Assembly (NCBI GenBank): GCA_024235415.1
Contig: JACKML010000013.1
Span: forward strand, 1-48,040
Reading direction: 5' to 3'
From: Chromatiaceae bacterium
GTDB lineage: Bacteria; Pseudomonadota; Gammaproteobacteria; Chromatiales; Chromatiaceae
DNA length: 48,040 nucleotides
Part shown: positions 25,475 through 33,238 of the stretch, piece by piece
How positions within the stretch are numbered: the stretch's first letter is position 1
Layout of the letters: the number at the start of each line of letters is the position of its first letter
The notes under the pieces: generated by a model
What the model was told of the DNA's origin: nothing
The model's input: the letters and a program-made list of their open reading frames with translations, nothing else
Database searches by the model: none
Position numbers and translations under genes: made by a program

Positions 25475-27506
25475 GTGACTTCAACTCCTCTCTTTGTTTG
25501 TGTGCAATCAACTCCTGATCGCACTTTGGACAGAATTCGTGTTCGCCGGCCAGGTAGCCGTGTGTCGGACAGATCGAGAATGTCGGCGTAATGGTGATGT
25601 AAGGCAGACGGAAGTTGCCCAGCGCACGCCTGACCAGGCGCTTGCAGGCCTCACTGCTCGATACCTGTTCCGGCAGGTACAGGTGCAGCACGGTGCCGCC
25701 GGTGTACTTGCGCTGCAGGCCGTCCTGGCGCTCCAGGGCCTCGAACGGATCGTCGGTGAAACCGACCGGCAATTGCGAGCTGTTGGTGTAGTAAGGCGCC
25801 GTGTCACTGCCGGCCTGCAGGATGCCGGGGAAACGCTTGCGGTCTTCCTTGGCAAACCGATAGGTCGTGCCCTCGGCCGGGGTGGCCTCCAGGTTGTAGA
25901 GGTGCCCGGTCTCTTCCTGGAACTCGACCATGCGATCGCGCACGTGATCGAGCAGACGCTCTGCCAGTGCGTAACCGTCTGCCGTCGTGATGTCGTCGCG
26001 GTCGGCCGTGAAGTTGCGCACCATCTCATTGATGCCGTTCACGCCGATGGTCGAGAAGTGGTTGCGCAGCGTGCCGAGGTAACGCTTGGTATAGGGAAAC
26101 AGGCCGGCATCCATGTGCCGCTGGATCACCTTGCGCTTGACCTCGAGGCTGTCGCGGGCAATGAACAGCAATTCGTCCAGCCGGGTCAGCAGACCCTGCT
26201 CATCACCTCGGTAGAGATGACCGAGGCGCGCACAGTTGATCGTGACCACACCAAGCGAGCCAGTCTGCTCGGCCGAACCGAACAGGCCGTTGCCGCGCTT
26301 GAGCAGTTCGCGCAGGTCGAGCTGCAATCGGCAGCACATGCTGCGGATCATGTTCGGCTGCAGCTCGGAATTCAGGAAGTTCTGGAAGTACGGGAGTCCG
26401 TATTTCGCGGTCATCTCGAACAGGCGTTCGGCGTTCTCACTGTCCCAAGGGAAGTCCGGCGTGATGTTGTAGGTGGGGATCGGAAACGTGAACACCCTGC
26501 CCTTCGCGTCGCCAGTGGTCATGACCTCGATATAGGCACGGTTGATCAGGTCCATCTCGGCCTGCAGGTCACCATAGGTGAAGGGCATCTCCTCACCACC
26601 GACCACCGGCACCTGGTCGCGCAGGTCCTGCGGGCAGACCCAGTCGAAGGTCAGGTTGGTGAACGGCGTCTGTGTGCCCCAGCGCGACGGCACGTTGAGG
26701 TTGTAGATCAACTCCTGGATGTACTGCTTGACCTGCGCATAGCTGAGTTCGTCCTTGCGCACGAATGCCGCCATGTAGGTATCGAAGGAGCTGAATGCCT
26801 GCGCCCCGGCCCACTCATTCTGCAAGGTACCGAGGAAGTTGACGATCTGCCCTACTGCCGAGGACATGTGTTTCGGCGGACCCGCCTCGACCTTGCCGGG
26901 CACCCCGTTGAGGCCCTCGTGCAGCAGCGTGCGCAGCGACCAGCCGGCGCAGTATCCGGCGAGCATGTCGAGGTCATGGATGTGGATGTCGCCCTCGCGG
27001 TGCGCAACCCCCGCCTCTGGTGCGTACACATGGCTCAGCCAGTAGTTGGCGATGACCTTGCCCGAGGTGTTGAGGATCAGCCCGCCAAGGGAATAGCCCT
27101 GGTTGGCATTGGCGTTGACGCGCCAGTCAGCGCGCTCCAGGTACTCGTTGACCGAACTGGCAACGTCGACGATCGTGCGCTGATCGGCACGCAGGCGTTC
27201 ATGCCTGTCGCGGTAGCTGATGTAGGCACGCGCGGTGCGCAGATGGTTGGCCGCGATCAGGGTCTGCTCGACGATATCCTGCACGCGCTCTATATCCGGC
27301 ACGCCGCCGGGGAAATGGCCGTGGCTCAGCACCTTGACCACCTGGGAGGTCAACAGGCGCGCCTCGTCAGCGGCGAATTCACCGCTCGCCTCGCCCGCGC
27401 GGCGGATGGCGGACAGGATCCGTTCGTTGTCGAACGGGGTATCGGACCCGTCCCGTCGGCGTATGCGTGCCGGCAGGCGGGCCACCTGGGTGGCTGGAAC
27501 AGACAT
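25455..27506 (-). CDS. nrdD: Class III (anaerobic) ribonucleoside-triphosphate reductase, main subunit lacking its glycyl-radical end
   Basis: A 683-residue protein from ATG 27506 (GAGG six bases upstream; ATG 27512 is also in frame). It has an N-terminal ATP-cone (about residues 8-105) and the catalytic barrel with the NrdD style. A C-terminal zinc-type pair is present (CPTHG then CPKC). It stops soon after (ESCSC) without the R-V-x-G-Y loop needed for the glycyl radical, which is encoded by the next gene. Activated by NrdG, it makes dNTPs without O2. NrdR-like boxes and Fnr-type sites lie upstream. Confidence 0.93.
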   Translation of the reverse strand: MSVPATQVARLPARIRRRDGSDTPFDNERILSAIRRAGEASGEFAADEARLLTSQVVKVLSHGHFPGGVPDIERVQDIVEQTLIAANHLRTARAYISYRDRHERLRADQRTIVDVASSVNEYLERADWRVNANANQGYSLGGLILNTSGKVIANYWLSHVYAPEAGVAHREGDIHIHDLDMLAGYCAGWSLRTLLHEGLNGVPGKVEAGPPKHMSSAVGQIVNFLGTLQNEWAGAQAFSSFDTYMAAFVRKDELSYAQVKQYIQELIYNLNVPSRWGTQTPFTNLTFDWVCPQDLRDQVPVVGGEEMPFTYGDLQAEMDLINRAYIEVMTTGDAKGRVFTFPIPTYNITPDFPWDSENAERLFEMTAKYGLPYFQNFLNSELQPNMIRSMCCRLQLDLRELLKRGNGLFGSAEQTGSLGVVTINCARLGHLYRGDEQGLLTRLDELLFIARDSLEVKRKVIQRHMDAGLFPYTKRYLGTLRNHFSTIGVNGINEMVRNFTADRDDITTADGYALAERLLDHVRDRMVEFQEETGHLYNLEATPAEGTTYRFAKEDRKRFPGILQAGSDTAPYYTNSSQLPVGFTDDPFEALERQDGLQRKYTGGTVLHLYLPEQVSSSEACKRLVRRALGNFRLPYITITPTFSICPTHGYLAGEHEFCPKCDQELIAHKQREELKSHESCSC

Positions 27507-27534
27507 GGACATCCTCGTTGTTATGGTGGCTAGA

Positions 27535-27550
27535 ACACAATATGTTGTAG
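27535..27550. promoter_or_regulatory. NrdR-like box 1
   Basis: ACACAATATGTTGTAG matches the NrdR consensus (acaCwAtATaTwgwgt) at about 13 of 16 positions and lies just upstream of nrdD. A weaker copy follows 32 bases on, the spacing normal for paired NrdR boxes. Confidence 0.75.
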
Positions 27551-27566
27551 TTTATTGGCATCTCAA

Positions 27567-27582
27567 ACCCAAGATGTAGGAA
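27567..27582. promoter_or_regulatory. NrdR-like box 2
   Basis: ACCCAAGATGTAGGAA keeps the core of the NrdR consensus (about 10 of 16) and starts exactly 32 bases after box 1. Confidence 0.55.
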
Positions 27583-27591
27583 TGCCTTGTG

Positions 27592-27605
27592 TTGACCCAG
27601 ATCAA
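27592..27605. promoter_or_regulatory. Fnr/Dnr-type site, nrdD side
   Basis: TTGACCCAGATCAA, a canonical site in the divergent region 86 bases from the nrdD start. It probably serves nrdD. Confidence 0.75.
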
Positions 27606-27630
27606 TCCCGGGGGCCGAATCACTTCCTGG

Positions 27631-27644
27631 TTGATCGAGATCAA
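27631..27644. promoter_or_regulatory. Fnr/Dnr-type site, yhcC-ubiUV side
   Basis: Perfect TTGATCGAGATCAA, 51 bases before ATG 27695. It probably serves the radical SAM and ubiUV genes. Confidence 0.8.
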
Positions 27645-27694
27645 GGGTGCCCGGGCGCGCGGATGGCACAAAGCCCGCTGACCCACGCAGAGCC

Positions 27695-28687
27695 ATGATG
27701 TCCAGCCCACTCCCCGACCGCATCAATACCTTCGGACAGGACCTGTTGCGCCGCTACGGGCAGCGTGTGCACAAGCTCGCGATCAACGCCGGCTTCACCT
27801 GTCCGAACCGCGACGGCAGCAAGGGTCGCGGTGGCTGCACCTTCTGCAACAACGTCTCGTTCAGCCCCAACGCGCGGCAGCAACCGGACATCAGCGAACA
27901 GATCGCCGCCGGGCGCCGGGTCATGGCAAAACGCACCGGGGCACGCCGTTTCATCGCCTACTTCCAGGCCTACACCAATACCTATGCCGACGTGGCCAGC
28001 CTGTCGGAAATGTACGGCACTGCTCTCGCCGAGCCTGACGTGGTCGGGCTGTCCATCGGCACCCGGCCGGACTGCGTACCGGATGCGGTGCTCGACCTGC
28101 TGTGCCGCTATCGCGACCTGGGTCACGAGGTGTGGCTCGAACTCGGGTTGCAGTCGGCGTTCGATGCCACCCTCGACCGGGTCAACCGTGGCCACGGTTT
28201 TGGTGAATACCGCCAGGCGGTGCGTGCCGCACGGGCGCGCGGCCTCAAGGTGTGCACCCATCTGATCGTGGGGCTGCCCGGGGAAGACGGTGCGCACGCG
28301 CGCAACAGCCTGGCACGCGTACTCGACCTTGGCGTGGATGGCCTGAAGCTGCACCCGCTGCACGTGGTCAAGGGCACGCGACTGGCCAACGACTGGCGGC
28401 GCGGTGGCTACCAACCGTGGTCGCTGGCGCGCTACACGCAAACAGCGGCGGACCTCGTGGAACAGACGCCGGCAGATGTGGTGTACCACCGCCTCACCGG
28501 CACCGCCTCGCCGCAGATCCTGCTGGCGCCCGACTGGTGCCGCTTCAAATGGCGCGTGATCGACGGTATCGCGGCCGAACTCGTGCAGCGCAACACGCAT
28601 CAGGGCAGCGCCCTGGCTGCACCACTTCAGATACAGGAGAAGCAGGCATGGAACTGGTCTGCCCGGCTGGCAACCTCACGTCACTGA
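27695..28687 (+). CDS. yhcC: YhcC-type radical SAM protein (TIGR01212 family)
   Basis: A 330-residue radical SAM protein with the family's wide cysteine motif: CPNRDG then GGCTFCNN (residues about 37-54). The rest includes SIGTRPDC and ELGLQSA. The family is present in many anaerobes and next to ubiUV or arcB-type genes; its reaction is not settled. The start is ATG 27695 or 27698 with the frame open from 27647. Its 3' end overlaps ubiU by 40 bases. Confidence 0.85.
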   Translation: MMSSPLPDRINTFGQDLLRRYGQRVHKLAINAGFTCPNRDGSKGRGGCTFCNNVSFSPNARQQPDISEQIAAGRRVMAKRTGARRFIAYFQAYTNTYADVASLSEMYGTALAEPDVVGLSIGTRPDCVPDAVLDLLCRYRDLGHEVWLELGLQSAFDATLDRVNRGHGFGEYRQAVRAARARGLKVCTHLIVGLPGEDGAHARNSLARVLDLGVDGLKLHPLHVVKGTRLANDWRRGGYQPWSLARYTQTAADLVEQTPADVVYHRLTGTASPQILLAPDWCRFKWRVIDGIAAELVQRNTHQGSALAAPLQIQEKQAWNWSARLATSRH

Positions 28688-29643
28688 AGGCCGCGGTCGA
28701 TGCCGGGGCAAACGCGGTCTACCTGGGATTTCGCGACGCCACCAACGCACGCAACTTCGAGGGACTGAACTTCAGCGAGCGCGACATGCACGACGGCATC
28801 GGCTATGCCCATGCCCGCGGTTGCCGCGCCTTCCTCGCCCTCAACACCTACCCGCAACCGGCCGGCTGGGCATCCTGGCAACAGGCCGTCGACCGCGCCG
28901 CCGCGTCCGGCTTCGACGCGGTGATCGCCGCGGATATCGGTGTGCTCGACTACGCCGCCACGCAACATCCAGACCTGCCGCTGCATCTGTCGGTGCAGGG
29001 CTCCGCCACCAGCTACGAGGCACTGCGCTTCTACCACGAGCAGTTCGGCGTGCGTCGCGCGGTACTGCCGCGCGTGCTGTCGCTGGCGCAGGTCCAGCAG
29101 GTGGTGGCCAGCAGCCCTGTGGAGATCGAGGTGTTCGGTTTCGGCAGCCTGTGTGTAATGGTCGAAGGGCGTTGCCTGCTGTCGTCCTATGCCGCCGGCA
29201 AGTCGCCTAATACCCACGGCTGCTGTTCGCCGGCCGCCTCAGTCGAATGGAAGGAGACACCCCGTGGCCTCGAGACCCGCCTCGGCGGCGTGCTGATCGA
29301 CCGCGTCGGCCCGGGAGAGCACGCCGGCTACCCGACACTATGCAAGGGACGTTACCAGGTCGGCGATCACACCTTCTATGCAATCGAGGAGCCGACCAGC
29401 CTGAACACGCTCGACCTGCTGCCACGACTGGCCGCCGCCGGCGTGGTGGCGATCAAGCTGGAAGGCCGCCAGCGCAGCCCTGCCTACGTGCGCCAGGTGA
29501 CCACCGTGTGGCGTGCTGCAATCGACGCCTGCCGGCGCGATCCCGGTGCATACCGTCCACTGCCGGAGTGGCAACAGGTGCTCGGACGGGTCAGTGAGGG
29601 CCAACAGACCACACTCGGTGCCTATTCCCGGCCGTGGCAATGA
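28648..29643 (+). CDS. ubiU: UbiU, O2-independent ubiquinone hydroxylation factor
   Basis: A 331-residue U32-peptidase-like protein that is not a protease in this role. With UbiV it makes a complex that hydroxylates the ubiquinone ring without O2. The [4Fe-4S] cysteines fall at 169, 176, 193 (an extra Cys at 192) and 232, the same spacing as in E. coli UbiU. AGGAGA lies eight bases before ATG 28648. Confidence 0.95.
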   Translation: MELVCPAGNLTSLKAAVDAGANAVYLGFRDATNARNFEGLNFSERDMHDGIGYAHARGCRAFLALNTYPQPAGWASWQQAVDRAAASGFDAVIAADIGVLDYAATQHPDLPLHLSVQGSATSYEALRFYHEQFGVRRAVLPRVLSLAQVQQVVASSPVEIEVFGFGSLCVMVEGRCLLSSYAAGKSPNTHGCCSPAASVEWKETPRGLETRLGGVLIDRVGPGEHAGYPTLCKGRYQVGDHTFYAIEEPTSLNTLDLLPRLAAAGVVAIKLEGRQRSPAYVRQVTTVWRAAIDACRRDPGAYRPLPEWQQVLGRVSEGQQTTLGAYSRPWQ

Positions 29644-29658
29644 AGCCCATGCCAACAG

Positions 29659-29682
29659 ATCGGCCAGGAGTTGGCCTCCTAC
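29659..29682 (-). repeat. REP-like palindrome, single copy between ubiU and ubiV
   Basis: The reverse strand carries GTAGGAGGCCA, a short spacer, then GGCCGAT. The same core appears in the tandem array at 32461-32640. It lies in the 111-base gap between ubiU and ubiV. Confidence 0.65.
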
Positions 29683-29754
29683 AGGCAATCACGCGCAGGA
29701 GCCGGGCCCGCTCGGCGATGTACTCGAATGCAAATGAAACACGGTAGGTAAGGC

Positions 29755-30693
29755 ATGACACCTCTGACGCACACCCCTCGCCTCGCGCTCGGCCCGGTCC
29801 TGTATTACTGGTCACGCGACGACCTGTTTGCGTTCTACGAGACAATCATGAATACGCCGGTCGACATCGTCTACCTCGGTGAGACCGTGTGCGCCAAACG
29901 CCGCAGCCTGCGCCTCGATGACTGGCTGGCACTGGGTGAACGGCTTGCCGACGCGGGCAAACAGGTGGTGCTGTCCAGTCTCGCGCTGATCGAGGCCGAA
30001 TCCGAACTCAAGGCGCTGCGCCGCCTGTGCGGCAACGAGCGCTTTCTGGTCGAGGCCAACGACATGGCGGCGGTGCAGTTGCTGGCCGGCAGGACCGGGT
30101 TCGTCGCCGGCCCATTCGTCAATATCTACAATCAGCAGACGCTTGCCGCACTGGCGCGCCTTGGCCTGCGCCGCTGGGTGATGCCGGTGGAACTGTCACG
30201 CGACACGCTGGCGGCGATGCAGGCACAGCGGCCGGACGCGGTCGAGACCGAGCTTTTCGCCTTCGGCCGTCTGCCGCTGGCGCTGTCGGCACGCTGCTTC
30301 ACCGCACGCGCCCACAACCTGCCGAAGGACGACTGCCAGTTCCGCTGTCTCGACTACCCGGATGGCATGTTGCTGTCAACCCAGGACGACGCACGCTTCC
30401 TCGCCCTCAACGGCATCCAGACGCAATCGGCACAGACCTACACCCTGCTGCACGAGATAGACGATATCCGCAGCCTTGGGGTCGACGTGCTGCGCATCAG
30501 TCCGCAATCACACCACACACCGGCGATCATCCAGGCGTTCGCCGATGTGTTGCAATCGCGGCGTGATGTGGCGCAGGTACAGGCTGACATCGGCCGTTAC
30601 ATGCCGGCAGGTCCGTGTGACGGTTATTGGGCCGGTCGGCCGGGCCTTAGCTGGAAGGCGACAGCCGGAACCACGACGCACCTGTCGACATAG
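29755..30693 (+). CDS. ubiV: UbiV, partner of UbiU
   Basis: A 312-residue U32-family protein with the cluster cysteines C46 (GETVCAKR), C181, C194 and C198 (ARCFTARA and DDCQFRCLDY), the UbiV pattern. It forms the heterodimer with UbiU in O2-independent ubiquinone synthesis. It is the last gene of the plus-strand unit. Confidence 0.94.
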   Translation: MTPLTHTPRLALGPVLYYWSRDDLFAFYETIMNTPVDIVYLGETVCAKRRSLRLDDWLALGERLADAGKQVVLSSLALIEAESELKALRRLCGNERFLVEANDMAAVQLLAGRTGFVAGPFVNIYNQQTLAALARLGLRRWVMPVELSRDTLAAMQAQRPDAVETELFAFGRLPLALSARCFTARAHNLPKDDCQFRCLDYPDGMLLSTQDDARFLALNGIQTQSAQTYTLLHEIDDIRSLGVDVLRISPQSHHTPAIIQAFADVLQSRRDVAQVQADIGRYMPAGPCDGYWAGRPGLSWKATAGTTTHLST

Positions 30694-30738
30694 ACAGGCA
30701 CGATCGTCACGCGCCACACCGGGCGACGTACCCGTACC

Positions 30739-30771
30739 AAAAAAAACCGGCGACACCTCATGTGCCGCCGG
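30739..30771 (-). terminator. Intrinsic terminator for the octaheme HAO-like gene
   Basis: On the minus strand a 10-bp stem (30762-30771 with 30747-30756, one G-T pair) is followed by eight T residues (30746-30739). It lies about 60 bases after the stop at 30830. It faces the end of ubiV but has no T-run in that direction. Confidence 0.85.
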
Positions 30772-30829
30772 CTGTTCTATCAGATCAATCCGGGCACAGG
30801 GCTGACGCCCTGGCCCGATCACCGCATGG

Positions 30830-32308
30830 TTAATGCTTCTTGGCTGCGGCCGCGTTGCTGCTCACTTTGACCGCTGCGTGCTCGGCCCGCATCCGCTTCT
30901 CTTCTTCGAGAATCGTATTGACCGCGGTCTTCAGCGGAGCCCAGCCGTACCAGTGCATGTAGTCGTTGCTGGCATGGAAAGCACCCTGGAAGGTGCGTTG
31001 CCGGTACTCCAACATGATCAGGTAGAGTTCCTGCTCGATCTTGGTCTTCGCATCGTAGTACTGCAGCAGGTCGGGCGCATATTTCCAGCCCTCCGGCACC
31101 TTCAGGATACCGTCACGATACAGACCCTGCACCGCGGCGATTGCCTTGGCGAACTCATGGTCTGCAGCCTTCAGGATCTCGTCCGAGGCCTTCATGTGCG
31201 ACTCGACGAAACCCTGCGAGTGACACTTGTTGCAGTTCGTCTTCATCTTGGTGCGAAGCTCGTTGAACTCTTCGGGGCCACGCGCGGCCTCTGCCTGAAG
31301 CACGATCTCGACAAAACGCTCAGTCGGCTGGAAATCCGCATCCAGCACACCGGCCGCCTGCAGGATCAACGCACGGTCGAGCGTCCAGGTGGGATCGTCA
31401 TCGAGATCAACATAGTTGCCCGACGGCAGTGCAGCGGCCAGCTTCGTCAGCTGCGGCTCCAGGGTCGGTGCCACCTGGATCAACGCCAACACGTTTTCCT
31501 TGGTCGGGATACGCAGGCCGAGGAAGCCCCACGGGGTGCGTACTTCGTGATCGCCTTCCATCAGGTGACAGGTCTGGCAGGTCGGTGCGCGAGCATCCTC
31601 CTCGTGACCCTCGATACCCCAGATCACGCCGTGCTTGGCCGAGGTGTACATCTCCCACTGCGGATGGTCGAAGCCCATGTGGCAGTTGGAGCAGGCGCGC
31701 GGGTCCTTGGCTTCGGACTTCTTGAAGCTGTGACGGGTATGGCAGGCATCACACTGGGCGTTACCGTAGCGGTAATGCGCCTCTTCCTTACCACCGTCGT
31801 AGGCGACCTTGGCGTCATTGTTGCCATCAGTCACACCGAGCAGACCCTTCTTGCCGATCTTGTGGCAACCCGAGCAGCCCCGGTAGCCTTGCTCGGTGAT
31901 TGCACCGGGCTGGCCATGCCAGGCGATCTGCGATTTCATGACCATCCAGCCAAGCTGATGCTTGCCCTTGGAATGCTCACGCGCCTGTTTCTTGTGGCAC
32001 TCGCCGCAGGTATCGGCGGTCGGCATGGTGGCTTCCTGCCAATCCTCCATGGTGACGTGCTTGTCACCGTGGCAGTTAGAGCACAGCACTTCGTCTTCGG
32101 GGTTGCTGGCATTGGCATGGGGGGAACCGAGGTGCTGTTTGACGATACCCGGCGTCACATTGATGTGGCAGCCGACGCAGTCACCCTGCAGTTTCCTGTC
32201 GGCATCGAATTTCTTGACTTGCATTTCCGCTGCCAGCGCGACCGACGACAGCGCAATGAACAGCAGGCCCCCAATAAGCCCCCTTATGGGCAAAGCTGAT
32301 AACCCCAT
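30830..32308 (-). CDS. Octaheme hydroxylamine-oxidoreductase-like cytochrome c
   Basis: A 492-residue periplasmic protein with a signal peptide (MGLSALPIRGLIGG... cut near ALAAE). Eight CxxCH hemes are present: CVGCH, CSNCH, CGECH, CSGCH, CDACH, CSNCH, CQTCH and CNKCH. The C-terminal helical part (EYRQRTFQGAFHASNDYMHWYGW) resembles the HAO family, which includes reverse-acting members that reduce nitrite, hydroxylamine or NO. GAGGAG lies just before ATG 32308; the longer frame upstream is the repeat region and is not coding. Whether the HAO heme-Tyr cross-link is present cannot be judged from the sequence alone. Confidence 0.85.
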   Translation of the reverse strand: MGLSALPIRGLIGGLLFIALSSVALAAEMQVKKFDADRKLQGDCVGCHINVTPGIVKQHLGSPHANASNPEDEVLCSNCHGDKHVTMEDWQEATMPTADTCGECHKKQAREHSKGKHQLGWMVMKSQIAWHGQPGAITEQGYRGCSGCHKIGKKGLLGVTDGNNDAKVAYDGGKEEAHYRYGNAQCDACHTRHSFKKSEAKDPRACSNCHMGFDHPQWEMYTSAKHGVIWGIEGHEEDARAPTCQTCHLMEGDHEVRTPWGFLGLRIPTKENVLALIQVAPTLEPQLTKLAAALPSGNYVDLDDDPTWTLDRALILQAAGVLDADFQPTERFVEIVLQAEAARGPEEFNELRTKMKTNCNKCHSQGFVESHMKASDEILKAADHEFAKAIAAVQGLYRDGILKVPEGWKYAPDLLQYYDAKTKIEQELYLIMLEYRQRTFQGAFHASNDYMHWYGWAPLKTAVNTILEEEKRMRAEHAAVKVSSNAAAAKKH

Positions 32309-32419
32309 GGCATTTCTCCTCTGGTGTCTCATGGCAATCTTCTTGTTGTATGCGCGCAGGCTCAGGTACCCGCTCACACGTTTGTCCGACCAGTTCATGA
32401 CAACGCCAGCAGAAAAACC

Positions 32420-32433
32420 TTGATGTCCATCAG
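32420..32433. promoter_or_regulatory. Fnr/Dnr-like site upstream of the octaheme HAO-like gene
   Basis: TTGATGTCCATCAG, one mismatch from the palindrome, 112 bases before the start at 32308 on the minus strand. Confidence 0.5.
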
Positions 32434-32460
32434 GAATTGCGATTTCGCAATGACATTCGG

Positions 32461-32640
32461 GGCAGTCTCCGGCCGATCGCCGGCGACCTGATCGCCGAGA
32501 GGGCTCGGTTCGCAGAAAGCCAGTCCCTGGCCGATAGCGGGGAAACACGATCGCAGAGAGGGCCAAGATGCGTAGGAGGCCAGCCCCGGCCGATTGCCCG
32601 GTGGACAGGATCGCCGAAAGGGTTCGGCTCCTACAGCGCG
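32461..32640. repeat. Three tandem ~60-bp repeats built on a REP-like palindrome
   Basis: Units start at 32461, 32519 and 32579. Each has a [GC]CAGyCyC-GGCCGAT core, then ~25 bases and GATCGC[CA]GA[GA]AGGG. The third copy is flanked by GTAGGAG (32572) and CTCCTAC (32627), giving an inverted-repeat unit of about 60 bases. The array lies between the HAO-like gene and ubiT and supplies the last codons of ubiT. The core is also found singly at 29659. Confidence 0.8.
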
Positions 32641-33146
32641 GTCGCGCCGGGATCCAGCCGGGGGGATTGAGCCATGGCACCACAGCGCCGACCATAGAGA
32701 TCGGTGAAGCGTTCAAGGACATGACGTGCCGGGCTCGGCAAGGGTGGCTGACCGAGGGCATCGAGGAAGTTCTTCAGGTGCAACCCGGTGGCGGTATCAC
32801 CCTCGATGCGCAACAGGCGCGCAAAGAACAGTGAGTCGGCATCTTCGCGCTGTGCCGCCAACAGCAGGAATGCGTGGGCGGTACCGCTGAATCGCACGTC
32901 GGCCTCGACGCGCGGCGCGGCTGGCACGAAACCTTCGTCCTTGCACATAAGGTGGTAGCGAATACCCAGGTCCGTCACTTCGAGGCTGACCACCTTGCCA
33001 CGCAAGAAGTCCATCTCGTCACCGGCCAGTGAGTGTGCCAGCAGGTGGTTGAGCACCAGCGACAAGCCACCGGCATGCAGGCGTGGCGGCAGCCAGCTCA
33101 ACGGCTTGGTGATGAAACGACAGAGCCCTGGCGTTGCAGTTGGCAT
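32631..33146 (-). CDS. ubiT: UbiT, SCP2-domain lipid-binding protein
   Basis: A 171-residue SCP2-fold protein, the UbiJ-like partner used for O2-independent ubiquinone synthesis. Its hydrophobic pocket would hold ubiquinone intermediates for UbiUV. It lies 1.9 kb from ubiV, with the HAO-like gene in between. The stop lies within the repeat array, so the last residues (RLDPGATAL) come from repeat DNA. Confidence 0.85.
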   Translation of the reverse strand: MPTATPGLCRFITKPLSWLPPRLHAGGLSLVLNHLLAHSLAGDEMDFLRGKVVSLEVTDLGIRYHLMCKDEGFVPAAPRVEADVRFSGTAHAFLLLAAQREDADSLFFARLLRIEGDTATGLHLKNFLDALGQPPLPSPARHVLERFTDLYGRRCGAMAQSPRLDPGATAL

Positions 33147-33209
33147 GTGATCCCCGATAGTCCCTTGCTACAGACCGCAACAGTCTCGCAGGACGCACCC
33201 GCGCCGGAC

Positions 33210-33223
33210 ATGATTCAAATCAA
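33210..33223. promoter_or_regulatory. Fnr/Dnr-like site upstream of ubiT
   Basis: ATGATTCAAATCAA, one mismatch from TTGAT-N4-ATCAA, 64 bases before the ubiT start on the minus strand. Confidence 0.6.
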
Positions 33224-33238
33224 ACGCCTCGGCTGTGC

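Noticed and set aside
25494..27533. Long open frame on the plus strand opposite nrdD (679 codons)
   Set aside because: It mirrors a well-supported nrdD frame. The product is a low-complexity, Arg/Val/Gln-rich shadow typical of GC-rich DNA, with no recognisable domain.
27513..27694. A possible small gene between nrdD and the YhcC-type gene
   Set aside because: The stretch is filled by NrdR boxes and Fnr sites; no frame with a credible ribosome site was seen.
30833..32299. Plus-strand open frame opposite the octaheme HAO-like gene (488 codons)
   Set aside because: The minus strand has eight CxxCH sites and a signal peptide; the plus-strand product has neither.
32461..32640. CRISPR array
   Set aside because: Units are ~60 bases with divergence throughout, no constant repeat with unique spacers, and no cas genes nearby.
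32309..32761. N-terminal extension of the HAO-like frame upstream of 32308
   Set aside because: The extra residues come from the repeat array and contain no signal peptide; GAGGAG and ATG 32308 give a normal secreted start.
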